From: Azophilus sp965221465
GTDB lineage: Bacteria; Pseudomonadota; Gammaproteobacteria; Pseudomonadales; Azotimanducaceae
Direction: 5' to 3'
NCBI GenBank assembly: GCA_965221465.1
Contig: OZ244892.1
Coordinates: 3,596,001 to 3,660,000, forward strand
DNA: 64,000 nucleotides
Positions 17,978-27,571 of this stretch are shown here, piece after piece. The notes below the pieces were generated by a model, which made no database searches, had not been told where the DNA came from, and worked only from the letters and a program-made list of their open reading frames with translations. The translations under genes were made by a program, and so were the position numbers. Positions within the stretch are counted from its first letter, which is position 1, and each line of letters starts with the position of its first letter.

Positions 17978-19522
17978 ATGCAGCAACTGAACCCTTCGGA
18001 AATCAGCGACATCATTCGCCAACGAATCGACAGCCTCGACGTGCACGCCGAGGCCCGCAACGAAGGCACCGTGGTCAGCGTCTCCGACGGAATCGTGCGG
18101 ATTCACGGGCTGGCCGATGCGCAGTACGGCGAGATGATCGAGTTTCCGGGGCCCCTTTACGGGATGGCGCTCAACCTCGAACGCGATTCGGTGGGGGCGG
18201 TCATCCTGGGCGACTACCTGTCTCTCTCGGAAGGCATGACGGCCCGGTGCACCGGGCGCATTCTCGAGGTGCCCGTGGGTCGCGAACTGCTTGGCCGTGT
18301 GGTCGACTCCCTCGGCAATCCGGTGGACGGCAAGGGCCCGATCAATGCATCGGCCTCGGCCCCGGTGGAGAAAGTCGCGCCGGGCGTCATCGCGCGCCAG
18401 TCCGTCAGCCAGCCGGTGCAAGTGGGCCTGAAATGCATCGATGCCATGGTGCCCATCGGCCGCGGCCAGCGGGAACTGATCATCGGCGACCGGCAGATCG
18501 GCAAGACCGCCATCGCCGTGGATGCCGTCATCAACCAGAAGAACAGCGGCATCAAGTGCGTCTACGTGGCCATCGGCCAGAAGATGTCCACCATCGCCAA
18601 CATCGTGCGCACCTTCGAGGAGCACGGGGTGATGGACAACACCATAGTCGTCGCTGCCAGCGCCTCGGACCCGGCGCCGATGCAGTTCATCTCGGCGTAC
18701 TCCGGATGCTCCATGGGCGAGTTCTTCCGGGACGAAGGCGAGGATGCGCTCATCATCTACGACGACCTGACCAAGCAGGCCTGGGCGTACCGCCAGATCT
18801 CCCTGCTGCTGCGCCGCCCGCCGGGCCGGGAGGCTTACCCGGGCGATGTCTTCTATCTGCACTCGCGGCTGCTCGAACGTGCCTCGCGGGTCAATGCCGA
18901 GTACGTCGAGAAGATCACGGACGGGCGCGTCAAGGGCCAGACCGGCTCGCTCACCGCGTTGCCCATCATCGAGACCCAGGCGGGAGACGTTTCCGCCTTC
19001 GTGCCCACCAACGTCATCTCCATCACCGACGGCCAGATCTTCCTCGAAACCGACAACTTCAACGCCGGCCTGCGCCCCGCCATGAGCCCGGGCATTTCGG
19101 TTTCGCGGGTGGGCGGCGCGGCCCAGGTGCCGTTCATGAAGAAGATTGCCGGCGGCATCAAGCTGGCGCTGGCGCAATACCGGGAACTGGCGGCATTCTC
19201 GCAGTTTGCCTCCGACCTCGACGACGCCACCCGCCGCCAGCTCGAGCACGGCCAGCGGGTGACGGAATTGATGAAGCAGAAACAGTACGAGCCGATGTCG
19301 GTGGCCGACATGGGCCTGGTGCTGTTCGCCGCCAACGAGGGTTATCTCGAAGACGTCGAAGTCGAGAAGGTGCTCGACTTCGAGGCGGCGCTGCTCGGCT
19401 ACATGCACGCCGAACACGGCGAGTGGATGCAGAACATCAACGAGACCGGCGCCTACGACGATGCCATCGAGCAGACGATGCGCGATGCCATCGAGACCTT
19501 CAAGCAGACGCAGACCTGGTAG
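17978..19522 (+). CDS. atpA: ATP synthase F1 subunit alpha
   Basis: Non-catalytic nucleotide-binding subunit, 514 residues. The Walker A is GDRQIGKTAIA, followed by PGREAYPGDVFYLHSRLLER, and the family signature is PAMSPGISVSRVGGAAQ. ATG 17978 has AGAGGA 7 bases upstream. It is the only atp gene whose leader is a tandem repeat array. Confidence 0.97.
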   Translation: MQQLNPSEISDIIRQRIDSLDVHAEARNEGTVVSVSDGIVRIHGLADAQYGEMIEFPGPLYGMALNLERDSVGAVILGDYLSLSEGMTARCTGRILEVPVGRELLGRVVDSLGNPVDGKGPINASASAPVEKVAPGVIARQSVSQPVQVGLKCIDAMVPIGRGQRELIIGDRQIGKTAIAVDAVINQKNSGIKCVYVAIGQKMSTIANIVRTFEEHGVMDNTIVVAASASDPAPMQFISAYSGCSMGEFFRDEGEDALIIYDDLTKQAWAYRQISLLLRRPPGREAYPGDVFYLHSRLLERASRVNAEYVEKITDGRVKGQTGSLTALPIIETQAGDVSAFVPTNVISITDGQIFLETDNFNAGLRPAMSPGISVSRVGGAAQVPFMKKIAGGIKLALAQYRELAAFSQFASDLDDATRRQLEHGQRVTELMKQKQYEPMSVADMGLVLFAANEGYLEDVEVEKVLDFEAALLGYMHAEHGEWMQNINETGAYDDAIEQTMRDAIETFKQTQTW

Positions 19523-19534
19523 GAAGACCGGGCG

Positions 19535-20395
19535 ATGGCTGTCGGCAAGGAAATCCGCAAGAAGATCGGTAGCGTCGAGAATACGCAGAAGATCACCTCC
19601 GCCATGCAGATGGTGGCGGCCAGCAAGATGCGTCGCACCCAGGAGAGGATGCGGGAGGGCAAGCCCTATTCCGAGAAGATCCGCCAGGTCATCGGGCACC
19701 TGGCGAACGCCAACCCGGAATACCGGCACGTCTTCATGACCGAACGCGAGATCGCGCGCATCGGCTACATCGTCGTCTCGACGGACAAGGGCCTGTGCGG
19801 CGGCCTCAACGTCAACATGCTGCGCGAACTGGTCCGGGACATGGCCGAGTGGCACGGGAAGGGCATCGAGGCGGACCTGGCGCTGATCGGCAACAAGGCA
19901 GCGGCTTTTTTCCGCTCTGTGGGCGGCAATGTGTCGGCGGCTGTCAACAACGTCGGCGAGGCGCCGGTGCTCTCGGAGCTGATCGGCAGCATCAAGATCA
20001 TGTTCGATGCCTACGAAGAGGGCCGCATCGACCGGCTCTTCATCGTCGCCAACGACTTCGTCAACACCATGACGCAGCGACCCCGGATCCGGCAGTTGCT
20101 GCCCCTCGATCCGGAAGAGGACGAGCATCTGAAACGCCGCTGGGACTACCTCTACGAGCCGGACGCCCGGCAACTGATCGATGGGCTGGTGATGCGTTTC
20201 ATCGAATCCCAGGTTTACCAGGCCGTTGTCGAGAACGGCGCCTGCGAGCAGGCAGCCAAGATGATTGCCATGAAGAACGCCACGGAGAATGCCGAACAAC
20301 TCATCGAGGAACTGCGGCTCATCTACAACAACGCCCGTCAGGCAGCGATTACCCAGGAAATTGCTGAAATTGTCGGCGGCGCGGCGGCGGTGTGA
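19535..20395 (+). CDS. atpG: ATP synthase F1 subunit gamma
   Basis: This is the central rotor shaft, 286 residues. The N-terminal helix starts KEIRKKIGSVENTQKITSAM and the C-terminal helix ends ARQAAITQEIAEIVGGAAAV, both typical. It lies 12 bp after atpA. Confidence 0.97.
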   Translation: MAVGKEIRKKIGSVENTQKITSAMQMVAASKMRRTQERMREGKPYSEKIRQVIGHLANANPEYRHVFMTEREIARIGYIVVSTDKGLCGGLNVNMLRELVRDMAEWHGKGIEADLALIGNKAAAFFRSVGGNVSAAVNNVGEAPVLSELIGSIKIMFDAYEEGRIDRLFIVANDFVNTMTQRPRIRQLLPLDPEEDEHLKRRWDYLYEPDARQLIDGLVMRFIESQVYQAVVENGACEQAAKMIAMKNATENAEQLIEELRLIYNNARQAAITQEIAEIVGGAAAV

Positions 20396-20469
20396 CGCCT
20401 CGAGCAGGCATTCAACACACCCATCGGAAACGAAATCAAGGAAATCAAGGAAAGAGAGGCACAACGAGC

Positions 20470-21846
20470 ATGTCGAGCGGTCGAATCGTGCAGATCATCG
20501 GAGCGGTGATCGATGTGGAATTCAATCGGGAAGATGTCCCGAAGGTTTACGATGCCCTGAAAGTAACCCATAGCGGTACCACGCTGGAAGTGCAGCAGCA
20601 ACTGGGCGACGGCGTGGTGCGCACCATCGCCATGGGCTCGAGCGACGGGCTCTCCCGGGGCCTCGAGGTGGCGAATACCGGCCAGCCGATCTCCATTCCC
20701 GTCGGCGAGGAGACCCTCGGGCGCATCATGGACGTGCTCGGCAACCCCATCGACGAGAAGGGGCCGGTCAATGCCCAGGAGCACATGCCCATCCACCGCA
20801 AGGCGCCGACCTACGAAGACCAGCTCGGCGGCAACGAGTTGCTGGAAACGGGCGTCAAGGTCATCGACCTGATCTGCCCCTTCGCCAAGGGCGGCAAGGT
20901 GGGGCTGTTCGGCGGCGCGGGCGTCGGCAAGACCGTCACCATGCTGGAGCTGATCCGCAACATTGCCATCGAGCACGCGGGCCTGTCGGTGTTCGCCGGT
21001 GTCGGCGAGCGCACCCGGGAAGGCAACGACTTCTACTACGAGATGGAGGAAGCGGGGGTTCTCGACAAGATTTCGCTGGTGTTCGGGCAGATGAACGAAC
21101 CGCCCGGGAACCGGCTGCGTGTGGGGCTCACCGGGTTGACGCTGGCCGAGAAGTTTCGCGACGAAGGCCGCGACGTGCTGCTCTTCATCGACAACATCTA
21201 TCGTTACACCCTGGCGGGAACGGAAGTGTCGGCGCTGCTCGGGCGCATGCCTTCGGCGGTGGGTTATCAGCCCAACCTGGCCGAAGAGATGGGGACACTG
21301 CAGGAGCGCATCACGACCACCAAGTCGGGCTCGATCACCTCGGTGCAGGCGGTCTACGTGCCGGCGGACGACCTGACCGACCCCTCCCCCGCCACGACGT
21401 TCGCGCACCTCGACTCCACGGTGACCCTGTCCCGGGCAATCACCGACCTGGGGATTTACCCGGCGGTGGACCCGCTGGATTCCACCAGCCGCCAGCTCGA
21501 CCCCAATGTCGTCGGCCAGGAGCATTACGATGTGGCCCAGGGCGTGCAGCAGACGCTGCAGCGCTACCAGGAACTGCGCGACATCATTGCCATTCTCGGC
21601 ATGGACGAGCTTTCCGAGGAAGACAAGCAGCTCGTCTACCGGGCGCGCAAGATGCAGCAGTTCTTTTCGCAACCGATGTTCGTGGCGGAGCAGTTCACCG
21701 GCCAGTCCGGCGAATTCGTCACCCGGGAAGACACGGTGCGCAGTTTCAAGGGCATCCTCGACGGCGAGTACGACCACCTGCCGGAAAACGCCTTCTACAT
21801 GGTGGGCAACATCGAGGATGCCGTGGAGAAGGCGAAGACGCTTTAG
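20470..21846 (+). CDS. atpD: ATP synthase F1 subunit beta (catalytic)
   Basis: This is the catalytic subunit, 458 residues. The P-loop is GGAGVGKTV, the catalytic Glu lies in VGERTREGNDFY, and PSAVGYQPNLAEEMG is conserved. ATG 20470 is preferred over an upstream in-frame GTG because homology begins at GRIVQIIGAVIDVEF and AAAGAGAGGC lies upstream. The 74-bp gap from atpG carries a short GAAATCAAG tandem duplication. Confidence 0.97.
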   Translation: MSSGRIVQIIGAVIDVEFNREDVPKVYDALKVTHSGTTLEVQQQLGDGVVRTIAMGSSDGLSRGLEVANTGQPISIPVGEETLGRIMDVLGNPIDEKGPVNAQEHMPIHRKAPTYEDQLGGNELLETGVKVIDLICPFAKGGKVGLFGGAGVGKTVTMLELIRNIAIEHAGLSVFAGVGERTREGNDFYYEMEEAGVLDKISLVFGQMNEPPGNRLRVGLTGLTLAEKFRDEGRDVLLFIDNIYRYTLAGTEVSALLGRMPSAVGYQPNLAEEMGTLQERITTTKSGSITSVQAVYVPADDLTDPSPATTFAHLDSTVTLSRAITDLGIYPAVDPLDSTSRQLDPNVVGQEHYDVAQGVQQTLQRYQELRDIIAILGMDELSEEDKQLVYRARKMQQFFSQPMFVAEQFTGQSGEFVTREDTVRSFKGILDGEYDHLPENAFYMVGNIEDAVEKAKTL

Positions 21847-21867
21847 GGTCGGCAGGGAGATCGAACG

Positions 21868-22287
21868 ATGGCCACGATGCACTGCGACATCGTCAGTGCC
21901 GAGAAGGAAATCTTCTCCGGCGATATTGCCATGGTGAGCTTGCGCGGCAGCATCGGCGAACTGGGCATTTTGCCCGGCCACGCGCCCCTGCTGACGGGCA
22001 TCCGGCCGGGGCCCGTGCAGTTGCGGCTGGAAAACGGCGAGGAAGAGGTGTTCTACGCCTCCGGCGGATTTCTGGAGGTACAGCCGGGCATGGTCACCAT
22101 CCTTGCCGATACCGCATCGAGGGCCGAAGACATCGACGAGGCCGCGGCGGTGGAAGCCAGGGAGGCGGCCGAGCGCGCCCTGGCGGAGCAGGCCGCCGAT
22201 TTCGACTTCTCGGTGGCTGCCGCAAGGCTCGCCGAAGCGGCGGCGCAGCAACGCACCCTGGAGGAGTTGCGCAAGCGGCGGCGTTGA
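21868..22287 (+). CDS. atpC: ATP synthase F1 subunit epsilon
   Basis: Rotor subunit and inhibitor, 139 residues as in E. coli. The N-terminal beta sandwich includes GELGILPGHAPLLTGIRPG, and the C-terminal two-helix arm is Ala/Glu/Arg rich. It is the last atp gene. The collinear core order breaks directly after it. Confidence 0.95.
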   Translation: MATMHCDIVSAEKEIFSGDIAMVSLRGSIGELGILPGHAPLLTGIRPGPVQLRLENGEEEVFYASGGFLEVQPGMVTILADTASRAEDIDEAAAVEAREAAERALAEQAADFDFSVAAARLAEAAAQQRTLEELRKRRR

Positions 22288-22706
22288 GGTTGTCGGCGGC
22301 CGACCTGTTCTAAAGCGGTCGTTGCGCGGCCGGCATTTTCGGCGCTATTGACGGCTGAACAGTCCATTTGTGAACAGGTCGGGTATAACGCAGTTACCGT
22401 CGACCGCGCTGCACAATCGAGGGGCATTGACTCGTCTTCCTCTACCGTCTCCATGCTCCCTCCCCAGTCAGCCGTCTCCTTACCCGGCCGCCTCCCTCGG
22501 GCCGCTGAATTCCCGAACTGCAGCGCAACGTGCTCAACGCACCACCCACCTTCTGCCCACTGTTTCCCCTCGCCTTCGTTCCCCCCTCTGAATACCTGTG
22601 CCGTGGGGAAGCCCGCACAATGCCCCGGCAGCTTGCGCATACTTGAATCCGTTCGTTGTGCCGCGTTTAATCGGCTGAATCGGCTACTGAGCGCGGAAGA
22701 CGACAC
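22288..22706. other. Intergenic stretch at the left edge of the accessory region
   Basis: There is no supported gene. A weak imperfect hairpin follows atpC (AGGTTGTCGGC/GGCCGACCT, about 22286-22306) and might end the operon. The middle (22430-22600) is strikingly pyrimidine-rich on the plus strand. Confidence 0.5.
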
Positions 22707-23366
22707 GTGGAAAACCTTAGGTTCGCTGAAGAGATCGTGCTGCTCCTGCTGCACGACGGCAAGGGCAGGTTCGCGCATGTGTCCGACTGGTCTTCCCGTT
22801 ATGCGTTCGGCGGCAGCGTGCTGATGGACCTGGCGCTCGAGAACCGCATCGACACCGATCTCGAGAAGACGATACTGGTGGACGCGACACCGACCGGCGA
22901 CAGCCTGCTCGATCCGATGCTCGAAGAGATCGCCAGGGAACCGGAACCCCGAGGGCCCCGCTACTGGGTCGAGCGGGCCGGCAGCCGCGAAGAGGAAATC
23001 CGCGAGGGCGCCGTGCAGCGCCTGATCGAACGGGGCGTTCTGCAGCGCAGCGAAAACCGGATTCTCTGGGTCTTCCACGCCCAGCGCCACGACATCGTCG
23101 ACGACAAGCCGACCCGCGAGGTAAAGCTGCGCATCATGAACATGCTGTTCGGCGACGAGTTGCCGAGACCGCGCGACGTGGTGACGATCTGCCTGGCGGA
23201 CGCCTGCGGCATATTCCGGGAACTGCTGTCCGCCAGCGAACTGGAACAGGTCTCGGAACGCATCCAGCAGCTACGCCGCATGGACCTGATCGGCCAGGCC
23301 GTCTCGAAGGCGATCTGGGATATCGAATCGTCGCTGGCAAGCACGGTGCAGTTGCATGTCTACTAG
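22707..23366 (+). CDS. GPP34 (Golgi phosphoprotein 3)-like domain protein
   Basis: In its 219 residues, EEIVLLLLHDGKGRFA, then GSVLMDLALENRID, then GDSLLDPMLEEIA and VQRLIERGVLQRSENRILWVF follow the order of the GPP34 family (PF05719). In eukaryotes GPP34 binds phosphatidylinositol-4-phosphate, but the bacterial role is unknown. The start is GTG at 22707 and the ribosome-binding site is weak. There is no signal peptide. It is the first gene of the accessory region. Confidence 0.7.
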   Translation: MENLRFAEEIVLLLLHDGKGRFAHVSDWSSRYAFGGSVLMDLALENRIDTDLEKTILVDATPTGDSLLDPMLEEIAREPEPRGPRYWVERAGSREEEIREGAVQRLIERGVLQRSENRILWVFHAQRHDIVDDKPTREVKLRIMNMLFGDELPRPRDVVTICLADACGIFRELLSASELEQVSERIQQLRRMDLIGQAVSKAIWDIESSLASTVQLHVY

Positions 23367-23473
23367 AGCGAGAAGCAGCTAACGACATAGCGCAAACGCT
23401 ATTGAACAACGTCGCGGCCTTCAGCGATGCGACGAAACACCATTGACAAAGCCCGCCTCCATCGAAGGTGATT

Positions 23474-23761
23474 ATGAGCGAGAACGAGAGCTTGGACCTG
23501 GCGGCCGTGGCCGAATTGGCCCATCCGGGGGAGGTGCTGCGCGATTGGATCGACGGGCACGGGATCACCGTGGCTGAGGCGGCCCGCCGGCTGAGCCTCT
23601 CGCGGGCGACCCTCAATCGAGTGCTGGCGGGACAGCGGCGAATTGGCGCTGAATTGGCCGTCACGTTGGAGGAGATGGGTTGGTCGGACGCGAGCTTTTG
23701 GCTGACGCTCCAAGCGCAGCAGGACATCGCCCGGGTCAGGCGCGAAAGGTGCGCCGCGTGA
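23474..23761 (+). CDS. Orphan HigA-family antitoxin-like regulator
   Basis: In its 95 residues, AHPGEVLRDWIDGHGITVAEAARRL, LSRATLNRVLAG and RRIGAELAVTLEEMGWSDASFW form the HigA/VapI-type helix-turn-helix pattern. The start is ATG at 23474, with AAGG 6-7 bases upstream. No HigB toxin lies upstream: bases 23367-23473 contain stops in the expected frame. It is therefore an orphan antitoxin or a solitary regulator. A complete HigBA is at 42020. Confidence 0.75.
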   Translation: MSENESLDLAAVAELAHPGEVLRDWIDGHGITVAEAARRLSLSRATLNRVLAGQRRIGAELAVTLEEMGWSDASFWLTLQAQQDIARVRRERCAA

Positions 23762-23825
23762 AGCAGGGAAGCAAACCCGTTAACGAATCATTGTTTCCTT
23801 ATGATTGAATCAATCGGAGCCAAGG

Positions 23826-24050
23826 ATGTGCCCAATAGACCGCGATGAAGAAGGCATAGCCCGTACCCGAGGAATCAATCCTGCTGCCAGGCGGCTGCAA
23901 CTGGGTATGAGTGCGATCGTCGGGCGCCCGGACGGCGCCGTGGTGGAGTTGTTTCCCGATGGGACAGAGGTTGTACTGCACCCGCCCAAGGAACCTAGCG
24001 AGAGATTGGATCCCAAACCTTCACGCCGCCCGCACGGACCAAGCCTTTGA
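23826..24050 (+). CDS. Small hypothetical protein, possible partner of the zeta-like kinase
   Basis: I recognise no family. The 74 residues include LGMSAIVGRPDGAVVELFPDG and a Pro/Arg-rich tail. The start is ATG at 23826, preceded by CCAAGG; TTG 23805 is an alternative. Its stop overlaps the start of the next gene by 4 bases, typical of co-translated pairs such as antitoxin-toxin. Function is unknown. Confidence 0.5.
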   Translation: MCPIDRDEEGIARTRGINPAARRLQLGMSAIVGRPDGAVVELFPDGTEVVLHPPKEPSERLDPKPSRRPHGPSL

Positions 24051-24535
24051 TCCGGACAATCAATGCTGTGACCGGGCCGTCCAGAGCCGGGAAAAGTGCG
24101 TATTGTAAACAGCAGCCGGACTGGGAGCACCATCTCTACGATTTGGACGATTGGGCACGACGACTGGGTGAAGTCGATAGCCCTGCTGTTCGGGAAACTG
24201 CTTGGACAAACCTACTTCAGCGATTGTCAGGAGACATGAATAGTGGCTGTTCGCCGATCACGCTGGACCATGTGTTCGAGTCCCGAACAATTGAAGAGGT
24301 TGTGGTGCCCGCGAAGGCCCTCGGCTACCGGGTGTGTCTTTGGGTTGTCTGCGCGGACGTTCCGCATATCTGCGTCGAGAGGGTTAAGAAGCGCAAAGAT
24401 GAGGGTGGACACGGAAGCTCCGCGAATACGGTTTTGGATCTCTATGAGAGCGCCCTGCATGTCGCCTCCGAAGTCAGAATCGAGTGCCACGAGACCCTAT
24501 TGAGCTATTGTCAAATCTGGTGTCTGACAAGTTGA
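24047..24535 (+). CDS. Zeta-toxin-like P-loop kinase, 3' end replaced by IS sequence
   Basis: An N-terminal P-loop AVTGPSRAGKS and the segment CVERVKKRKDEGGHG, typical of zeta-type UDP-GlcNAc kinases and related P-loop proteins, are visible in 162 residues. Zeta toxins phosphorylate cell-wall precursors, but the substrate here is not determined. The start is TTG at 24047, overlapping the upstream small gene. The last residues (about QIWCLTS) come from the IS256-family end at 24514, so the native C-terminus is missing. The gene is probably inactive or altered. Confidence 0.6.
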   Translation: MIRTINAVTGPSRAGKSAYCKQQPDWEHHLYDLDDWARRLGEVDSPAVRETAWTNLLQRLSGDMNSGCSPITLDHVFESRTIEEVVVPAKALGYRVCLWVVCADVPHICVERVKKRKDEGGHGSSANTVLDLYESALHVASEVRIECHETLLSYCQIWCLTS

Positions 24536-25873
24536 TCATGCGGCAGCCTTGCCGTCCTCTGTGTGCTCGACTCCATCTTTGAACTTCACGCCTTCAGTCA
24601 CCTTGGCCAGGTGTCTGAAGCCGCGCAGTTTGCGCCAGGAATCGTCTGCGCATATTCCCATCTTATAGATCATCGTCAGCATCTTGGTGCGCGTTACACA
24701 CCCCTTTTCCTGCCTCGATCGATGTCGGATCGTCGCGAAGCTCGACTCAATCACATTGGTCGTTCTGATGTGCGTCCAGTGCTCTGCCGGAAAGTCATAA
24801 ATCGTCAGCATGTCGTCGCGATCTTTTGACAAACACTCGGTGGCCTTTGGGTACTTCGCTTCGAATCGTTCGACAAAGTCGTCAAAAGCCTTCTCAGCCT
24901 CCGGTCGACCCTCGGCCATCCAGATGTCGTGTAAACCGTGCTTGGCTTTTTCCTGAACCGATTTCGGCAGATAGTTCAACACGTTGCCGGTTTTGTGCAT
25001 CCAGCATCGCTGGACCCGTGTTTCTGGATAGACTTCCTCCAGCGCCGCCCAGAAGCCCAGTGCACCATCATTAATGGCCAACTTAGGTGGCCGCTTCAGG
25101 CCACGCTGCTCGAGTGACAACAGCACCTCTCGCCAGCTCTGTTTCGACTCTCGCACACCGTCCTCTATCGCCAGAAAGTGCTTCTGGCCGCGGCTGTTTA
25201 CGCCGATGATCACCAGGGCACACAAACGACCCTCATCGCCTCTCAGGCCGCTGTAAATACCGTCTGCCCAGATATACACCCACTCGTCATCCACTCAGCG
25301 CTGGCACCAGTCTTTGTACGCTGTTTCCCATTGACGCTTCAGGCGACAAACCACATTGGCCGACAAACCCTTGGCCTCCGGACCCACCAGTGCTCGCGAC
25401 GCGCTCTGCATCTGACCAGTAGATATTTCCTTCGGGTGCAGCCACGGAATCGCTGCTTCGACAGTGGCGGCCTTGCGAATGTAGGGCGGCACCACAGAAG
25501 ACCGGAAGCTCACCGGCTCTCCCTCGCGACTCCGGGTTTTAGGTATCTTGACCAGTACCTCACCGATCCCTGTCAAGATCTGGCGCTCAGGCTGGTAACC
25601 GTTCCTCACCACTCGCTGGCGGCCCTCGCTGGTCTTGTCCTCCTGGTAGTGCAACATCAACTCCGCCAGTTCTGCCTGGATGGCTTCTTCGATCAACTTT
25701 CTCGCTCCTGTTCGAAGAACGTCTGTCAGTGGGTCGATTGCCTCTGGTGAATCCAACCGGATAACAGTATCGTTGCTCATGTGTGGCGTGTCTCCTTTGC
25801 CGATTTTGATTTGTTGCAAAACCAATTTCAGCAGGGCACGCCGTATTCTTCAATTCTTACCAGACACCAGATT
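24514..25873 (-). mobile_element. IS256-family insertion sequence
   Basis: The ends AATCTGGTGTCTGACAAG (left, 24514) and AATCTGGTGTCTGGTAAG (right, reverse complement, ending 25873) are terminal inverted repeats. The 1,360-bp length fits the family. I see no clear target duplication in the flanks (GCTATTGTC and CAGTTATAAC), so the insertion is old or the flanks were rearranged. It truncates the zeta-like kinase. Confidence 0.85.
24536..25780 (-). pseudogene. IS256-family transposase with an internal TGA
   Basis: This DDE transposase reads from ATG 25780 (AGGAG upstream) through the N-terminal half, hits TGA at 25295-25297 after KDWCQR, and continues in the same frame with VDDEWVYIWADGIYSGLRGD to 24536. 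The second half holds RCWMHKTGNVLNYLPKS and TTNVIESSFATIRHRS, as expected. One base change would restore a full protein of about 414 residues, so decay is recent or the stop is read through. Confidence 0.9.
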
Positions 25874-25944
25874 CAGTTATAACTCTGCCTTTTTATGGGC
25901 ATGAGAAAAATAGAGGCGACTGAGCGCCGTGATGGATAGTCAAG

Positions 25945-26757
25945 ATGGCAGAAAAGTCGAAAATTGAATGGACAGATCACACCTTTAATCCGTGGTGGGG
26001 ATGCACGAAAGTCTCTCCTGCATGTGACCATTGTTACGCGGAGGCCTGGGCTAAGCGCACAGGACATGATCTTTGGGGTGCGAAAGGTGAACGCCGCTTC
26101 TTTGGTGAGCAGCACTGGCGAAAGCCACTGAAGTGGAGCCGGGAGGCAGAAAAGAACGGCACGCGGGCGCGCGTGTTTTGTGCGTCGATGGGCGATGTGT
26201 TCGAGTGGGGCGCAAAACTGTCGGAGTGTCGAGAACAGCTCTGGGGTCTCATTGAAGACACCCCAAATTTGGATTGGTTGTTGTTAACTAAACGTCCTCA
26301 TCTAGTGATGCGGCTGGCTCCGTGGGGCGAGGACTGGCCTGAAAATGTCTGGGTGGGGATTACAGCCGAAAACCAGCGGTTTCTCGATAAACGAGTAGAT
26401 TCGCTGTTAGCTGTACCAGCTAAGTATCGATTCTTGTCCTGTGAACCCCTGTTAGGTGAGCTTGATATCTCACAGTGTGCAGATAGCCTTGATTGGTTAA
26501 TTGCAGGAGGCGAAAGCGGAGGACACGCGCGACAAACCGACCCTAACTGGATTCGTTTGCTGAGAGACCAGTGTTTAGAATACAGCGTGGCTTTTCATTT
26601 TAAACAATGGGGAGATTGGTTACCCTTCGATGGACCCTGCAAGGACCAGCAGTTCCAGAGAGTGGGCAAAAAACGAGCCGGAAGGATATTGGACGGAAGA
26701 ACATGGGACGAGTTACCGCACGGCTATGACAGAGCCGCTATTTCCGGAGCTGGGTGA
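25945..26757 (+). CDS. DUF5131 (phage Gp37/Gp68 family) three-Cys-motif protein
   Basis: This 270-residue protein has the family start KIEWTDHTFNPWWGC and the three-Cys motif CTKVSPACDHCYAEAW (C-x6-C-x2-C), then LTKRP, FLSCEPLLGE and WLIAGGESGG. The Cys pattern suggests metal or Fe-S binding. Family members are common in phages and mobile DNA, with no settled function. The next gene is its known partner type, TcmP. Local GC is clearly lower than in the core genes, a sign of transfer. Confidence 0.88.
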   Translation: MAEKSKIEWTDHTFNPWWGCTKVSPACDHCYAEAWAKRTGHDLWGAKGERRFFGEQHWRKPLKWSREAEKNGTRARVFCASMGDVFEWGAKLSECREQLWGLIEDTPNLDWLLLTKRPHLVMRLAPWGEDWPENVWVGITAENQRFLDKRVDSLLAVPAKYRFLSCEPLLGELDISQCADSLDWLIAGGESGGHARQTDPNWIRLLRDQCLEYSVAFHFKQWGDWLPFDGPCKDQQFQRVGKKRAGRILDGRTWDELPHGYDRAAISGAG

Positions 26758-27571
26758 AGGAGGCAAATTAAGGAAACCACCAGCCGTCAAACCGATGGAG
26801 GGGCACCTCTGGACGGCTTCAAAATCTAAACTCATTGATGAGTACATTCACCGTTTCCTGTTGGTAACCAAACATGGTGCCTACCTAGATCTCTTTGCTG
26901 GACCTAAAGGCGAGCAGTTCAACGACGATTGGTCGGTAAAACGCGTCTTAGAACGGCGCAGTCCAAACAACCCAGCGCTTCGTTACTACGGGCTTTGTGA
27001 TGCGAACCCTAAACAACTCACGCACCTCGAGAGTTTGGCCAAACAGCACGCCGACAGTGGACACAAAATCAAAATCTATCGCGGCGACGCAAATGTTCAG
27101 ATCGACCGAATGCTGTCTGACCTTCCGGAGATGGCAACATTTTGCCTAATCGATCAGCGCACTCTGGAATGCACGTGGGACACCGTTCGAAAAGTCGCAG
27201 CGCACAAACAACGCTACAAGATCGAAGTGTTCTATTTCCTAGCGCAGGCCTGGATGGACCGGGCATGGAAAAGCACCAACGACAAGGGCCATCTACGGCA
27301 GTTTTGGGGAAGGGATGACTACGAGACCTTTATTCAGCTGGAATCTGTACAACGTGCTCAAGCGTTTTGTCGGCGTTTTAGCCAAGAGCTTGCATATGCC
27401 CATGTTCACCCATACTCGATTCACGAGAAGGGCAGTGATAGCAAAACGATGTATTACATGATTCATGCATCAGATCATCCAAGAGCGCCGGTGTTTATGT
27501 CAGAGGCATATGCACGCGTTCGGCGAGACAACTTAGATGGCGCAGAGCAGGTGTCCTTTCTAAAAGACTAA
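26726..27571 (+). CDS. tcmP: Three-Cys-motif partner protein TcmP
   Basis: This 281-residue protein starts at ATG 26726, overlapping the DUF5131 gene by 32 bases. KSKLIDEYIHRFLLVTKHGAYLDLFAGP matches the TcmP N-terminal signature. The usual DPFG-like motif appears as FCLIDQRTLECTW, so the putative active region is altered. TcmP is defined by adjacency to three-Cys proteins and its biochemical role is unknown. A longer start (26630) would lie deep inside the upstream gene and lacks homology. Confidence 0.85.
   Translation: MTEPLFPELGEGGKLRKPPAVKPMEGHLWTASKSKLIDEYIHRFLLVTKHGAYLDLFAGPKGEQFNDDWSVKRVLERRSPNNPALRYYGLCDANPKQLTHLESLAKQHADSGHKIKIYRGDANVQIDRMLSDLPEMATFCLIDQRTLECTWDTVRKVAAHKQRYKIEVFYFLAQAWMDRAWKSTNDKGHLRQFWGRDDYETFIQLESVQRAQAFCRRFSQELAYAHVHPYSIHEKGSDSKTMYYMIHASDHPRAPVFMSEAYARVRRDNLDGAEQVSFLKD

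Noticed and set aside
17696..20464. A 922-codon open frame on the minus strand opposite atpA-atpG
   Set aside because: It is antisense to two certain genes, His/Arg/Asp rich as expected from GC-rich codon shadows, and runs through the tandem repeats.
20338..22251. A 637-codon minus-strand frame opposite atpD-atpC
   Set aside because: Shadow of conserved atp genes; no domain recognised.
24506..25881. Target-site duplication around the IS256 element
   Set aside because: Flanks GCTATTGTC and CAGTTATAAC do not repeat.
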